Below, piece after piece: positions 27,261 through 40,764 of a DNA stretch of 64,000 nucleotides (the stretch's first letter is position 1; every line of letters starts with the position of its first letter). The notes under the pieces were generated by a model that was not told where the DNA came from, searched no databases, and saw only the letters and a program-made list of their open reading frames with translations. The DNA comes from Chionis minor (lineage: Eukaryota; Chordata; Aves; Charadriiformes; Chionididae). The stretch covers positions 251,839-315,838 of the forward strand of contig VZSF01006559.1 of assembly GCA_013398295.1 (NCBI GenBank). Direction: 5' to 3'. The position numbers and the translations under genes were made by a program.

Positions 27261-30009
27261 CAGTTAATACTGTAAGATCCAAAAAGGTCCCAAAAAATAA
27301 GGCTGATGTGGCTGATCAAACAAAATGTGAGTTCAACCTGTGACTCTGGATGAATTGTATGGGTTTTGTATCCATGAAGCTTTTGTATGAGTCTGCATCT
27401 GCCCAACCACCTCTATGTGAAAGTGGCTCAAATCAACATTAATGTATAGTCAATTGTGTCCAGATTGTGCCATTTAAACTGGTTTTAAGCAAATAATGTT
27501 ATATTTAAAGGTATTTATTCAATTAAATATTGTCATCTTTTCAAAATATCATCGTTATGGTGTATTTCTTCTTTCTATCGAGAGACATTATAGCAAACAA
27601 CTGAAGTAAATAAAAATGACTCTGTCATTACATATGGAAAACCATAATAAAAATGCATGCTGAGCAAGAGTTGAATTCAATTCAAAATATTTTTCTGAGA
27701 ATTGATACAAACTTTCTTTCCCTCATGATTTTTCCAGAGAATTGGATTTATACACAAACTCTATATTACCAGTAAAAAGGGCTTTGTTAAAACTGGGATA
27801 GATGGTATTTTTCATTTGAGGATTACAGGTATAAACTAAAAATATTGTTTTTTCAAGGAAGAATAAAAATAAAATATTCAGAAATGCCTCAAAACCCAAA
27901 AGGTTTTGTTCAATTTATATTTTCAATTATTTTCATTAATTCAATATGAATTAATCAAATAATTCTCTTCTAATTTTCTTCTACAAGATGAAAGTCAAAT
28001 AAAAAAGATTTTAAAACAAGGGCTCGATATTTTGAATTCTAAAAGAATATCAAGTGCTTCACAGTATTTTTTCTAAAATAGTACTGTCACAGTTGGTATG
28101 TTTTTGCATTTTTTGATTTTGACAAATTCATGTTCAAGTTAATTTACTTACAAAAGAAAAAATTGTTGCCTGAGAAAATTCCTGGCCCACCTGAACTCCT
28201 GCGAGCCCTGGGATCAGATGTTACTTTGGCAAATGTCTCAACCACTACTGTAGTGTAGGTTGAGTTGCTTGGGGGTTGGGGTGGTTTTGCAGGGTTTTTT
28301 GAACTTATGGAATCAAATCCTGTAAATTACCAGGGTATTTTCAACAAAACACTTTTTTTATAGTAAAAATTTTTCAGTATTGGAATTTCCTCAGCTTCGA
28401 GGTAAGCTTTCTTGCTAATGTAAGAAAGAAAACAATCTGAAGAGCCAGAAGTCCTGATATATTGGATTCCCAAACTCATCAGGAATATGACAGGCCTTTC
28501 TCGCTTAGAGAAGATAGAGATTTCAACATGAGCCCCTACATTCTAGATGAACATATTGGCCGCTTGGCTATTTGGATAGTTCTCACTGTCGTTGTTTAAT
28601 TTTTAAAATTTGAAAGCTCAAGCTTGTCGGTTGTTTTCTTTTTCCCCAATGCAGAATGAAGGCCAAATGCTTGAAATCATTTGCAAAACAGAATTCTTGT
28701 TTTACAGCCAATCTCACAGCTGACTTCACTGGAGCTATTTACGTGAATAAGGGAAGCAGATTTTGACCACAGTAGCTCTGTCTAGACTGGTAGATTTAAG
28801 AGTGCCAGGGAAGCGCTTCCAGGCACTGGAATTTGATTATCTACACTGTTAAATCGTTAAAAGAGTCCCTGGCACACTCCTGCCTTTTCCCAGCAGCTCC
28901 AAACAATTCACAAGGACCTTCCCCCATAGGTAGCATGAACACAAACACCCTTTAGACAGTGAGACAATTTCATCGTATGAATGTGGGCCAGTCTGCACCA
29001 CATGCCAGAGAAGTCACAAGTTTAAATTACTGACATAGAAATAATCAGCGTGGATAAAAAAAGAAAATCAAAATCTCACCTTTCTCTTCATGGAAGGGGA
29101 GAAAGATGGGAAGAAAGGGGAGAGGGGGAAAACAACAATTATCTAATTTTAACTGGATTTTTTTGGAATGAATATCACCCTCTCTCACGCTCTCTCATCT
29201 TCTTGATGATAGGAAATCCTGATGTTCCTCCTGACCTTGTCCATAATGTTTTATTTTTATCTCACTTCTCCCCTTTCCTACTTTGTAGTAACGTACCAAT
29301 AAACTGACATAGAAAAAAAAATGCATGGGTTTAACTTATTAGTAAATTTCACAACAAAAAGTGTAGCTACATTAATTCTGAGTAGGCCTTTGTCCAACCC
29401 AAACGTTCTACTGAAGTTTCTGTGCTGAAGGGCAAAAAAAGGGGCTGTTCAAATCCTTCTCCTCCAAATAACCTACAGCCAAAAGAAAAGATGCTTTTGA
29501 ATAACAAGGACCAGCTCAGCTGGGGAACTAAAAGCTAAATTGTGTTTGTGTCTTTGCAGAGATACACCAGGGCAGAAGGGTACCTTCTTCAGGCATGAAG
29601 CCTCCGCACAGCACAATGGCAGCAATTGTACTCATGGAATGACAGGACTTCACAGGGCTAAAGCCCCTAGAAATTATGTGTGAGAAGGGGTATGCCCTCT
29701 CACCCGCTCTGCTGCACCATGGATATGGCTGGAATTGGGAAGTGGAGCTTTGTGGCTCCCTAGTACTTGTTTTGCCTGCGCTGATTCCGTCCACCTTTAG
29801 GACTCCTAGGACCGCACTGGCTGTGGCACGGCGGAAAGGCTGAACTTCCCACTGCCACTGCTGCAGTTCAGCTTCTTTTCAAGGACCCACCTGGAAAAGG
29901 CAGCGTGTGATATCCTGTTAGAAACAGATTCACTGAGGTGGGAAGGTCTGCACAATGCTGTTTGAAGTGGTTCACAGAATCCAGATCAAGGATCTGTTTT
30001 CCTTTTATC
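27261..30009. other. Non-coding AT-rich stretch
   Basis: Very AT-rich DNA with no usable frames, notably 27420-28160. One near-palindrome at 28801-28827 is annotated separately. No repeat family was recognised. Confidence 0.65.
28801..28827. repeat. Near-palindrome with perfect 12-bp core
   Basis: The centre GGAAGCGCTTCC (28809-28820) is a perfect palindrome. It is flanked by AGTGCC on the left and GGCACT on the right, which continue the symmetry with a one-base offset. A related CCTGGCAC word recurs about 45 bp downstream. The structure could form a short hairpin; no function is known. Confidence 0.7.
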
Positions 30010-30250
30010 TACTTTTTAATTGGAATGAGGCAGCATCCCAAGTAAATGCCCGTCGTGTTTCCAATTTATGCGCCGCAATCCATGCCACAGAACTGATTTC
30101 TGCCATAGTTTGGAGATTAAAAACAGTAGACTGGCTAATATCTATCTTTTTTGAGAGTACAGTACAGTCTAAATACAAAGACTGTCTTAAATAAAGAAAG
30201 GTCACATGAATTAGTTGATTTGAGGATTCCTCTAGCATTTCAGAGGGAAT
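30010..30250. promoter_or_regulatory. Candidate conserved non-coding element
   Basis: A complex, non-repetitive segment of about 240 bp has balanced composition, standing out from its AT-rich, low-complexity flanks. No protein family is recognisable in either strand. The look is that of constrained non-coding DNA, but this is an impression of sequence complexity and not a measured conservation score. Confidence 0.15.
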
Positions 30251-30933
30251 TTATTTCAAACTCCGTATATTAATAAAGCAAAGCCCATGGTGTTTCCAAG
30301 CATGCTTGGTGACATGTGCAGAACTGCCAAATGGTCCATTATTTCTAAAAATTATGTGTCCCAAGGCAGTAGCAAACTTGTTTTCCAGACTGTGGGCATC
30401 AGTTTATGTGCTACATTTAGCATGTCTCTTTTTCTTGTGTTTTCCAAGATGTTTGGTGTTAAAAATCCTATTCTTTGAATAATATTTCTTTTTTTCAGAA
30501 TTCATTCTAAAATGCTTGCTTATTCTGTGTTGTCCACTAGGCATTAGCACTGTTCAAGACGGAGAATGAAAAAAGCAAAGTATGAAAATGAAAGATCTGG
30601 AAAGTAATGACTGTGTTATAGCAGCACATAAGGTCTATATAGTAGTCAAAAATAAGATATTGCTGCACTTTTATATGCCCCATGTATTTTATCATGTTAA
30701 TTATCCATTCATTAATACTGGTGAGAGCAATTATTTTTTTTAGGGGTATAGTATTCCATATAAATCATGATGCCTGAGGATTTTTAGAGGTTTGGGTTTG
30801 GCTTTGGCATCTACTGGATTATTTCATACTGTAGTGACAATAAGAAATTCAGAGAAAATATTTCAGACCATCTAGTTATAGGAAAACAGAGTCTGCTTGC
30901 ATAAGGAAAAGCTTTTAAGGAAGAACATAGTAT

Positions 30934-30977
30934 TTAACTCAGTCAAAGCTTCTGGTTAACTCAGTCAAAGCTTCTGG
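30934..30977 (+). repeat. Perfect 22-bp tandem duplication
   Basis: The unit from 30934 to 30955, which begins TTAACTCAG and ends GCTTCTGG, is repeated without a single change at 30956-30977. Perfect identity suggests a recent slippage event, possibly polymorphic in the population. Confidence 0.95.
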
Positions 30978-33900
30978 TAATGGCATTCTCCTAAAGATAA
31001 AAATATAGTTTACCAGTGACAAATGCTTATCGGGATTTTAGATTGTATACAAAAGGAGGAAGAAAATAGGCATGATAATGCAACAGGGGAAATTCACTCT
31101 TCTTTACAGATCCAAGGACTACTTGTGAGCATGTCAGTCATGTTAGGTACTAATTCAACAACTAATGTATATGCATTTTCAATTTTAACAGGCCTGCACT
31201 TCGGTGCAGCAGACCTCTTCCAGGACAACCCAATTAGAAAGCATTTTCCCCGAAGACTTAGTGCCACTGAGAGTTTTGGATTCGTAAGGAATCATGGAAC
31301 AGATCTCAGCTGTCCCCTTAGCCTATTTTTATAGGCTATTCAGGGGAATGAGAATTCAGGGGAAGGGTGATTTTGGAGACATGAGAAAACGGATCAAATG
31401 GCTACATTGTTCTCAGCCCAGTGTGATCCTTCCAGCTTTTAAAGAGGTGACTGTACAGTCTCACAGAGCACTGCCTGGCGTAGCAGGGATATCCCTGGCT
31501 TAATATCTGACCTCAGGGAAGTCCCTCTAGCCATTTCTCAGCCTCTCTCGTGTTCTGTCATGGGCATGAACACACAGACATAGTCTCTGCCTCAGTTTCT
31601 CCGCTTTATAGACAGAGAGAATCCTAATGACCTCTGTAAAGTTCTTTGAAAACTGCTGATGTGAAAGAGTATGTATAAGTAAAGCACTACTTGCGTGCAA
31701 CGGACTCTCCTTTTCCCTTTCTGGAGATTAGAGGGTCTTCAAAGATAAAGAAAAATAAAACTTTTCTATTCATAAAACAATCAGTCTGTAGTAGAAGGAT
31801 GATAGCTTAGAGTTGATCAGTTCTGCCCTCACCAGCAGAGCTGATAATAATCAGTCACTTATGTGCTATTTCACAGCTGATACCTCCTCCAAAAAAAAAT
31901 TAATTGCAAAAGTTTCACAGATGTCTGCAGCAGTTGACCAGAGCTCTTGGGTTATTGCTTGTCAGACTATTAATGGGTTTGGCTAACCATGACAGTCATT
32001 ACTTTCCCCCTCCTGTGAGCTACTTTCTGTGTAATTTATGCATAGGTTTTGCCAAGATTTGACAACTTTCAGGATATTAACATAAAATTAGACTGCAGAG
32101 CTGAACAATGGGTGGCATTAAAATTAGCAGCAGTGGAAACCAATCAAAGAGAATCAGTTTCTCTCCTGCTTTGCTTTTAAGTTAATATTTTTTATTTATT
32201 TTATCTTATTTCATTATCATTTTAGAAGCAGGGGTAAAAGCATACATGCTAAAAACAGTTTTGTTTTGCTGGGTACCTTAGGAACCTTCAGAAAGAGGGA
32301 GAAATTTCAATTAGACAAAATGCCTGACAGCATCTTAAACAACAGCTATCCTGAAATCAATCACAGAGGAAGAAAAGTTAGAAGTGTTTTTCTGAAAAGG
32401 GGACTTTAAACAGAGCAGAGTCTGCTCCACACAGATTGTTTAGTGAATGCCATTACAGAATGCGATGTGTGTGTTAATAAGTAAGGACATCTGGTAACCA
32501 GCTTTTTTCTGATTCATTAACTGACTCTGCTTCTGTGGCCACAGGGCTTGATAGGGAAGGCTGCAAGACTTTTGCTCCTAGAAAATGGGACTTTGATGTA
32601 TGCTTCGTTTCTTTGACCCAAGCATATCCTTTAAATTTCCTCTTATGCCTCCATTATAAGTATTTAAACTTTAAATCTTGCTGGAAACACTTAAAAGCTT
32701 AGAAGAACACATCCTCCTATTTAATTGTACATAGCAAGAAGTCATATTTAAGATTCCTTTATTGATCTTATACAATAATTGAGGCCAACACACATCAGTA
32801 AGTGACGTTCTCTACTTGTTAGCATTCACCATGGCTACGTTTAAATATTAAGTTATTCTCCTGTTTCTCAATGTTTACACTCTTTCAAATCTGATTCATG
32901 ACAATCGATGGAATATTTCTGTAAAAGGACTTTGAACTGATTCCTTTTTTGGAAAACTACAATTTGTGCCAAACCAGTGGGATTTTTTTTTTAAACCCTC
33001 CATGAGATTAATGAGCTTGGACAGAGAAAGTAAAAGCATCACACTGCTCATATCAAGTGCTGTTTTTCTTCATATAATACAAGTGAAACAGCTCCAAATG
33101 CTCTGGAGAGAATGAGCAAAAGAAATCTAACTTGATAGTACATGTTGAGGGATGAAATGGACAATGAAGTTTCCATATGTTGTTTTTACGCAGTAATTAG
33201 AAACTGTCACACACCGTTTCATTTTTTAGTTTCCTTGGGCTTATTTGCATGTACGAGGCTTTCCTTAGAGCAGAATTGCAAGCATCAAACTGGCACCCAG
33301 TTGAAATCCGAGGCAGTGACACGTGGGCTTCTTCCACCTCATGGACAAGAAGCCAGCGGCAGGTACTGTGACGGCCCAGGGCACAGCTCCGCAGCAGCCA
33401 GCTGCAGCCTCCCTTACCTCTCTGCCTCTGCCGAGTTTTTGTTTCCAGGTTGAAGCAGTAGCTGTTCCCGTGGTGTGAGTCTGTACGTTCTTGGGTATGC
33501 AGGCTAGCTTTTGTTTCCAACAGATACAAGGAATTTAACGTATTAACCCACATGTATGTTCAGTGGGAGTCTGGCTCCTTATTCCCTTAGGTTCCTTTGA
33601 AAGTCCTTGCACAGTTTCTCAGCGGCAAGATGGGCAAACAGTGCTCCGGTACTTAGTTTTCCTCATGGATACAGAAAATTGCCCACACGATTTTGACAAA
33701 CCTTTCCAGCTCTTTGGTAGCGATTCCTTTCCATATCCTGATAAACAGCTGGTTTGCTTAAAACATCCTAATCCGTCCTTCAGAATTGCACCAGAGGAGA
33801 ATGACCAACAAAACCATTTGGCTTTTATCTTCATTATCCTGATGGTAATGATGACTGAGGATTTGGTCATTTTGACCTTTTTTTTTCCAAAATGAGGGGT

Positions 33901-36900
33901 ATATCTGTACACTTTTAAAGTCAACTAAGAAACTAAGTCAGTGTGTGTGTGTTGCGTAAATGGGTTGATGTTTTCTGTCTCTGAAATGTTTTCCAAGCCT
34001 TTGTAAAACACCAGAATGCTGGATGCGTATCTCTCTTGTCTATGCAAGGCAAATTAGCTCTCTGGATTGCTGCTAAATCCTGACTCTTAAATGATCTATA
34101 ACCCCAACAAGCAGGCCTCTGAAAAACATCAAAGGACATTGATTACATTCACAGTTACATCTGAGAAGCAGCATTCAAAGATCTACCATTAAACTACTAT
34201 TTTTTTAAACACTGGACCAGATCCTTGATGTTACTGATTCTCTTTTGTTCATTCCTGACTAAGGCAAAATTGTTTTTTTTAAAAAAAGTTTTGAATAAAC
34301 TTTCACTGTAGTCAGTAATTATTCGTACTGTAACAGCACTGAAACACTCCCCTCTGCAAGCTACTACACAGCTTCCCAGAGATCCTAATTTTTACACTCA
34401 TTCCAGTGATGGCTCTAACATAAACCTAATTCATCCATGCAAATGGATTCTTTGAGGAGAATAGGTCATGCTTACTCATAGTCACTTAAAACTATGTAAC
34501 ATAGATCTTCGCTTTTATGTGTATTTAACTGAATATTTTTAGTTGTTATTTATGCTATATCCAAACTATAATTAGAATTTTTTTTCTAAACATGGATGCA
34601 AATCCTCAGGAAGCTATGAAGATAAGCTGTTGATTTATACCAGCAAAAAATATGGATATTATGCTTTACAGAAACTTTCAAAGGCAGTTACAGTATCTTG
34701 CTTTATTTTTACAATCAGAAATATAGTGAAAAAATGAAGAAAGGAAAAATGCTCATATGGAAAATGATGTAAAGCTAGTTTGAGAGATAGCAGAGTTATT
34801 GGTCAACACAGTGGAAGGCATGTCATTGGTTATAGCACAGCTGCTGGAGGTGACTGTGTTGGTATCTGTAGCATGTTGATGTGTGAAGTGCAAAAATGAA
34901 TCTTATTCCTCAGGAGAGTCCTGCATATGTCAAGTATATTGTCTCATTAAGCCAATCCATTTATCAACCCACTGAATGCCAATTAAATTGCACAGGATGG
35001 TGCAGGTATATGGTGGGCTGATGGTGCCAAACTTTATTACAGCTGAGCTTTTCTGGCTCAGTACATTCCTGCATAGCAAAATGGCAGACATATCAAAGCC
35101 AAATTAAATGTTCTTGAAATAATGCCTTTAAAGAGGAAGAAATGCCACAGTCTGGCACAAAAGAGTATGAAATGTAATGTCACTTCTTAGTGTACTTTTA
35201 GTTCCAATGAAGATGTCACGGCTCAGATCCAGCCAGTGCCAAATGTCTTCACAGCGTGCAAATTAGATCAGTGTAATTTCATCAGGATGATGATCAGACT
35301 CTGTTGTAGTTATATGGCTGCATACACAGCTTCTGCTGACTGCTGCAGTCAGACTGGCACAGCTGAGCTAATGCTGCCATCCTCAGAAAGAGACAGAAGT
35401 TGATTTTATAGCATTCTCCTGATGCCAGAGTCCAAAGGATATTCCTAGATCCTGGGAATATGTTGAATTAGTATTTACTCTGAAGTATCGACTCAAAGAA
35501 GTCCCCTTTTTTCTTCAACAACAGTCCCTGTTTTATCTCCGACAACAGTAACATGAATATCTCTATTCAATATATTCTTGTTATACATTATCAGATGATC
35601 AGATTTAGACTGAAGGTTTTTCAACTGTTAGAATGTGAGCAACGATAACTTAGCCAAGAAATCCATTCTGCCCCTCTGCTCCAAGACGCTGCCTGGTACC
35701 AGGCAGCAGAAAAGACCTACTGCCTTAGCTACTTCGGTCTAAAGCCTGTCATATGAACACAAACTTACCCTCTTTGGCAGTATTCACGAAAGGTCCTAAC
35801 AGATGTACTCTGTTGGATTTAGTATCAGTCACTTAAACATTATTGCTCCGGCTGTCCACCTCACTCCTTTGCTGGAGGTTACAGCCTGCATAGCAGGGGT
35901 GGGAGAAGTGAACGTTTCCCAGCTCCTTCGGTTCACAATTCACAATTCCCGTATCAGCTCAACTTGCTGCTGCTTCACTCAGTGTATCTGATCTGCTGAC
36001 TCTTAAGATATGAAACCCTCCTCTAGACCGGTTGGTGCACGAGCACGCATTCTGTTCTGCTGATGGAGCGTAGGGCTGGTCACCCCCCAGCACCAGGGAA
36101 GGACAGGCAGGTGGGAAAAGTATTGCTTTAAAAAAAGTTCTGCCTACCTGCTGCCTTTCTGTATGCCAGGCCTCCAGGTATCCAAAGTGGGCCTGACTCT
36201 TCTCAGAAATATCATTGTTGTACAGCAAGATTAAACCTACTAAGTCAATGATTTGCTGATAAATGCTTTCAGAAGCAGGGACGTCATACTTGCTGCTAAA
36301 TAACAGTACCAGGCCAAGGCGTACCTTACATATATTGAAGGTTTGGGTTTTGCTTTAGCTTTTTGCATGGAGGATTTTATATGTTAAATTGTTAGATTTG
36401 GTGATTTTTTTTTCTCCCTAAACCATTTGGTAAAGAGCAATTACTTACACATATAACAGCTAAAATCCCCAAACACCATGGCACACAGCCATTTGAGGCA
36501 AGTTGCCAAGTCTGTAGCTTCAATTAACCTTCATATATCCCCCCAAACTTGGAACACTATCAGAAGGCTATTATGTTCCAGCCTTACTCATGTGGTGAGC
36601 ACTTAGACACTGAAGTTGAAATCAATAGCACTGGTGGATACATGATTGCTCATGTATCTCAGCTCGACTGAAGCAGGGAGATGCAGAAACTTGCAGACAC
36701 ACTGCCGCTTCGGGATTTTGTCACAGACATCAAGCCCATTGTCTCTTATATAGCATCTGTCCCTCACTGAACCTGTCTGGTCTCAGATAGTAGCTACTGA
36801 AAGTGGACCGGAGTTAAAGAGGAGGGAGCACAGCAAGATTATCCCATTAAGCCTGTGAAGTAGCCACTGCTTCCAGTAACACCCGTACGCTCCTCAGAGG

Positions 36901-37654
36901 TGCCGCGCAAATGGGCTGCTCTCTCCGGAGACTGAAACATCTCTGTGCATCCCAGATGTTTCTAAGCAGTTTGCTTACCCTCCCCTGCGTGCATTTAATT
37001 CTCAAGATGGATGGAGGTGGAGCAGAAATGGGAAACGAAATAAAAAGTCAGTTTTGGCTCTAAAATGACAATGTTACTTACGCTCACATGGAAAACGTAA
37101 AGCTTCAATAAAAGCAGATAAACACAGTTTTTATGCAGGGGCAGACAAAGGGCTAGATGCCCAGCTGGTATAAACTGGCATAGCTTCACACTGAAGTTGA
37201 TTAAGCGTAGTGCAGTTTGTGCCAGCTGAAGATCTGGCTTACAGTTACTGCTCAGTATCCCTATTGTGTGGGTGAAATTCTAGCCGTCTAGGACAGAACA
37301 CGGCATCCAGTGATGGATATCTCAAGTGCAAAGGCTACAGGAACCTCATAAGATTCAGTCTGAAAACTTACACAATTTTTAAACCTCGTAAATGCCACTA
37401 CAAATTACTAGAAATCGAGAAAAAGTACTACTACACAGAGCCTGAAATCCTGGGAAAAAAAGAACTTCGACCAACAGAAGAAAAGGAAATCATATTTAAT
37501 AGATGTATACAATTTTGTGTTTAGTGAGAACTATTTACTCTGTGGTGCTTTTACTCAAGCATTTCGCATTTGCAGTCTACAGGATCTGCAGTCTGAAGCA
37601 AATTAGACCTTTCAGCTGAGACAAGAAGCAATTCACCCGGCCTTTCTGTCTGTG
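30978..37654. other. Non-coding stretch, nothing assignable
   Basis: Open frames are under about 120 codons and unlike any known family. A perfect 20-bp palindrome at 35688 is annotated separately. The part from 34960 to 35350 is of mixed composition and could hold constrained sequence, but nothing specific supports that. Confidence 0.6.
35688..35707. repeat. Perfect 20-bp palindrome
   Basis: GCTGCCTGGT followed directly by ACCAGGCAGC reads identically on both strands with no spacer. Perfect zero-spacer palindromes this long are rare by chance in 64 kb. It could be a dimeric protein site or simply an inverted micro-duplication. Confidence 0.9.
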
Positions 37655-37840
37655 CACCTATCCCGACGCGGGCGGTAGCACCCCGGGCCACTCCGGGGGC
37701 ATGCCAGGACCCAGATGCCAAGCTTGGGAAGGCTCTAGCAGCAACATCTGGCTGCGCGGCAAGGTCTAAAGGCAGTTGTGCTAACAGATCTGGAATAGCC
37801 TCTGGGTCTGAGCTCGCGCTCGCTCTCCTAGGACACATTT
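37655..37840. promoter_or_regulatory. Small CpG-rich pocket
   Basis: About a dozen CpG dinucleotides are packed into roughly 190-230 bp, including CCGACGCGGGCGG, CCCGGG, GCGCGG and CTCGCGCTCGCTC. The surroundings are AT-rich and almost CpG-free. A 100-codon minus-strand frame (37551-37853) covers it and starts with an Arg-rich, Ala-rich peptide. That peptide matches nothing I know. A short CpG island of this kind could be a distal promoter or enhancer or the 5' end of a minus-strand transcript. The size is below classical CpG-island cut-offs. Confidence 0.3.
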
Positions 37841-40113
37841 TCCTTCTGCTCACCTTTGTTTTGTCAAATGTGCGGGCTTTTCATTTATGACACACTAGAG
37901 TAATACAGAAAGGCCCTCTATCCGATCAGCAAGCGTGTTTCCTTTACAGCACCTTTTATTATCCCGCAAATCCTTGCCTCAATAACTGCAGCCTGTACAA
38001 GTTCATGCCACTTGATTTTTGCCTCCTTCGTTTTATCAGGAAACTCTTGGTAAGATCTAACTGCTGGTTGGAAACTTGTGACACGAATTTGTCATCTAAT
38101 TATTAAATGAAAAAATATGTATTTTTAAAAATCAGTTTGCTAAAGCTGAAAAATATCACGATGCTAGTACCTTTAGATTACACATATATTTTTGTACACC
38201 TTAGAGGTAGAATTAAGCAAGACTGATTGAATTTGCTCTAGAATTTGCTCAAGTTGCTTCTGGTAATATAAAAATACCAAAAAAAAATACACGAAGCTAT
38301 GAAAGTCACTACCACATTTAACAAGTAAACCCTTTCATACTATTCTTCTGTCTTTAAGCCTTTGCTGTGTGTTGTATATGCAATGCAAAATATATGACAA
38401 GACAGATCCTTGCATCATTAATAGCGGATGAAAAAATTAAGGACTTTAGAATGCATGGTAAACATTGTTTCTGTAGTTGCTTGAGAAGTACATGCATGAG
38501 CTACTGAAAAATTGTTCAAAGATCACTATTTCTGTTCAACACTTGCATGCTCCCAAAAATTGAGAGGTTTCTTTGTGCCCTGTATTTTAAAACAAAAATT
38601 TAAGAAACATGGCAAAACATTTTAAAATTAGTATCAATTTGTCTTAAATGGATCACAGATTATGAACTCACTACGTAATCTAAATAGCATCTTGCAAATA
38701 AGACACTAGCCTTTGGCCCTGAGCTAGCAAGAAATATGTCATCGCACATCTAACATTTACTAATATTTAATAAATTAATCTTTACAGTATGTAATTTTTT
38801 CCATGGGCAAAAAGAAATATTATGGGACAGCACATGCTTGTTGTAATGTTCTGTGCACTCCTAAAGGTGTTCAAAAAATTTTAATAAAAGCTGAATTTTT
38901 TTTAATCATTCTCTACATAGGAAATAAAGAAATAAGTGGTAGAAAAATAATACTCCAAGCAATCCAGGTGTCTGATGGCAAAAATTTACGTTTTCCTATA
39001 GCTTTATGGGGATGAAATAACTACAAGTCATAATTTTGAGGAACTAAGGACAATCTTATTCTTCAGGGATTAAAAAAAAAACATTCAAGAAAGGCTAAAT
39101 CCAGAAAACATAATGCAAAGGAATCAAAAAGGACATGTGGATTAATACAGAGAAAAATTAATTGGAGCATTAAATGTTAAAGAAAGCATGAAATGGATAA
39201 ATCAGAGATCTCTAACTTACCCTGTTGCTTAGGGATTTATGTGCGGCTTTGCTTAACTACAGTCTAATTCATGGGTTTAGGCTTGGTTTCTCTTGAGTTT
39301 AGAGTTAATCTTATAGTATGTTTAAGAACCCATACCAGGGTTACAGCACATGCAAAGTGTCACAGAGGCGGCTGAAACAGGACATTTAAAAGATTGTGGA
39401 GCTGGGAATAGAGATGGTGTAGTGCTGGCCATTGCCATATTAGACTGTATTTGAAACTGTCTCGTGGAAACTGAGCTGACCATGACAAGCTCTCTTACAC
39501 AGATTTGTGACTGAGATAAGTAATAATCATAAGTGGGGTTATCACTAAAATGAACCCAAGAAAGAGCGCAAAAGAGTTGCTGATAGTCTGTAAACCATAT
39601 TTACATACACAAATTGGAATCTTGGGAAGGTATTTACTAATAACCCAGCTGGTACAGACCCCCAACTATTGTTCCCTTGCATCACAAGGAGGAATGTAGC
39701 CTGCTGTTCACAATCTCCTAGTACATCATATACTAAGCTTTTCTGGGTTTTGCATGCATCTGTGGGTGGGTAGATGACTGAGAGAAGCCATTCCTTCTAA
39801 ATTAATTCAAAATGACTGAAGTTAACTTCATAGGGAAATGAACTGTGGAAAAGAATTTTGGCACCAAAAAAATGCTAAAATATGTCTGACAGATTTTTCT
39901 TTAATGTCCAAGCACAGCTGAACTATAATAGGGTGAGCGATTAACTATGATTAAGAGGTGATGTCATTAATTTTTTTAGCATATAGGAAAAAGCGCATTT
40001 ACTCAATGCAAAGGAATTTATAACCCATGCACAAAAAGCATCGAAATAACTCCAAAAGAGGAAGAATAATGATCAACGCTTTACCCCGAAGGAGATTTCA
40101 CACTATTTTCCCT

Positions 40114-40139
40114 TGATGAGGGAAAGCTTACCCTCATCA
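40114..40139. repeat. Inverted repeat, 9-bp arms and 8-nt loop
   Basis: TGATGAGGG at 40114-40122 is the exact reverse complement of CCCTCATCA at 40131-40139. It is a short hairpin without a T-tract or other context. Confidence 0.8.
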
Positions 40140-40257
40140 TGTAACTTGCTTCTCTTCCAGGAAAAACAATAAAAGCCATTAGCCTAATGTCCCTTCTGTG
40201 ACATATTGAAGAAGCAGGGCACTGTCCCCAGAGGGCACGGGTGCCAGCCCTAGGGAG

Positions 40258-40275
40258 ACAAGAAGAAGAAGAAGA
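40258..40275. repeat. AAG trinucleotide repeat
   Basis: There are about five and a half tandem AAG units on the plus strand. This is a simple slippage repeat. Confidence 0.85.
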
Positions 40276-40764
40276 GACAGCCGTATGCCCTTACAGATCA
40301 GCTAAGGGTGGTTAAATCTGCCTCTTGTCATCAGTGGCATCATCTAGATGATAACAGACAAGATCTTTATGAAATAAAATCACCTCACTCCCTGTTCTCC
40401 ATGTTGCTGAACTCCATATTGCTTTTCTTAAATAATACACACCAGTGAAAGGAATTTGTCCGAATCTCTTTGCAGAGGTGCCTAGTTGGTGGCTTTGCCA
40501 CAAGCCCTGACAAAGCAAGTAGCAAGGTTTTCTTCATAGCAAACAAAGGATCAAATACATTTACATTATCTGGTCTACAGCTTCTCTTCTCCTCCTTCAG
40601 TGATGACATACCTAGGCCAGCTTGCACCTGGCAAGCGGCAAGGCTAGGCAGGGAATCCACTCTTAGACACATTCTCAAGAGAGCAGTGCTTCTGAACTTC
40701 ATCATAAGGCACACAACAAAGTCCTACTTCAATTTTTAGTATGTCTGGATTGTTTAATTTCACC

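Noticed and set aside
33142..33553. Opposed open frames of 103 and 118 codons with splice-like ends
   Set aside because: They overlap on opposite strands in a locally GC-richer patch, have no domain, and the splice signals are weak.
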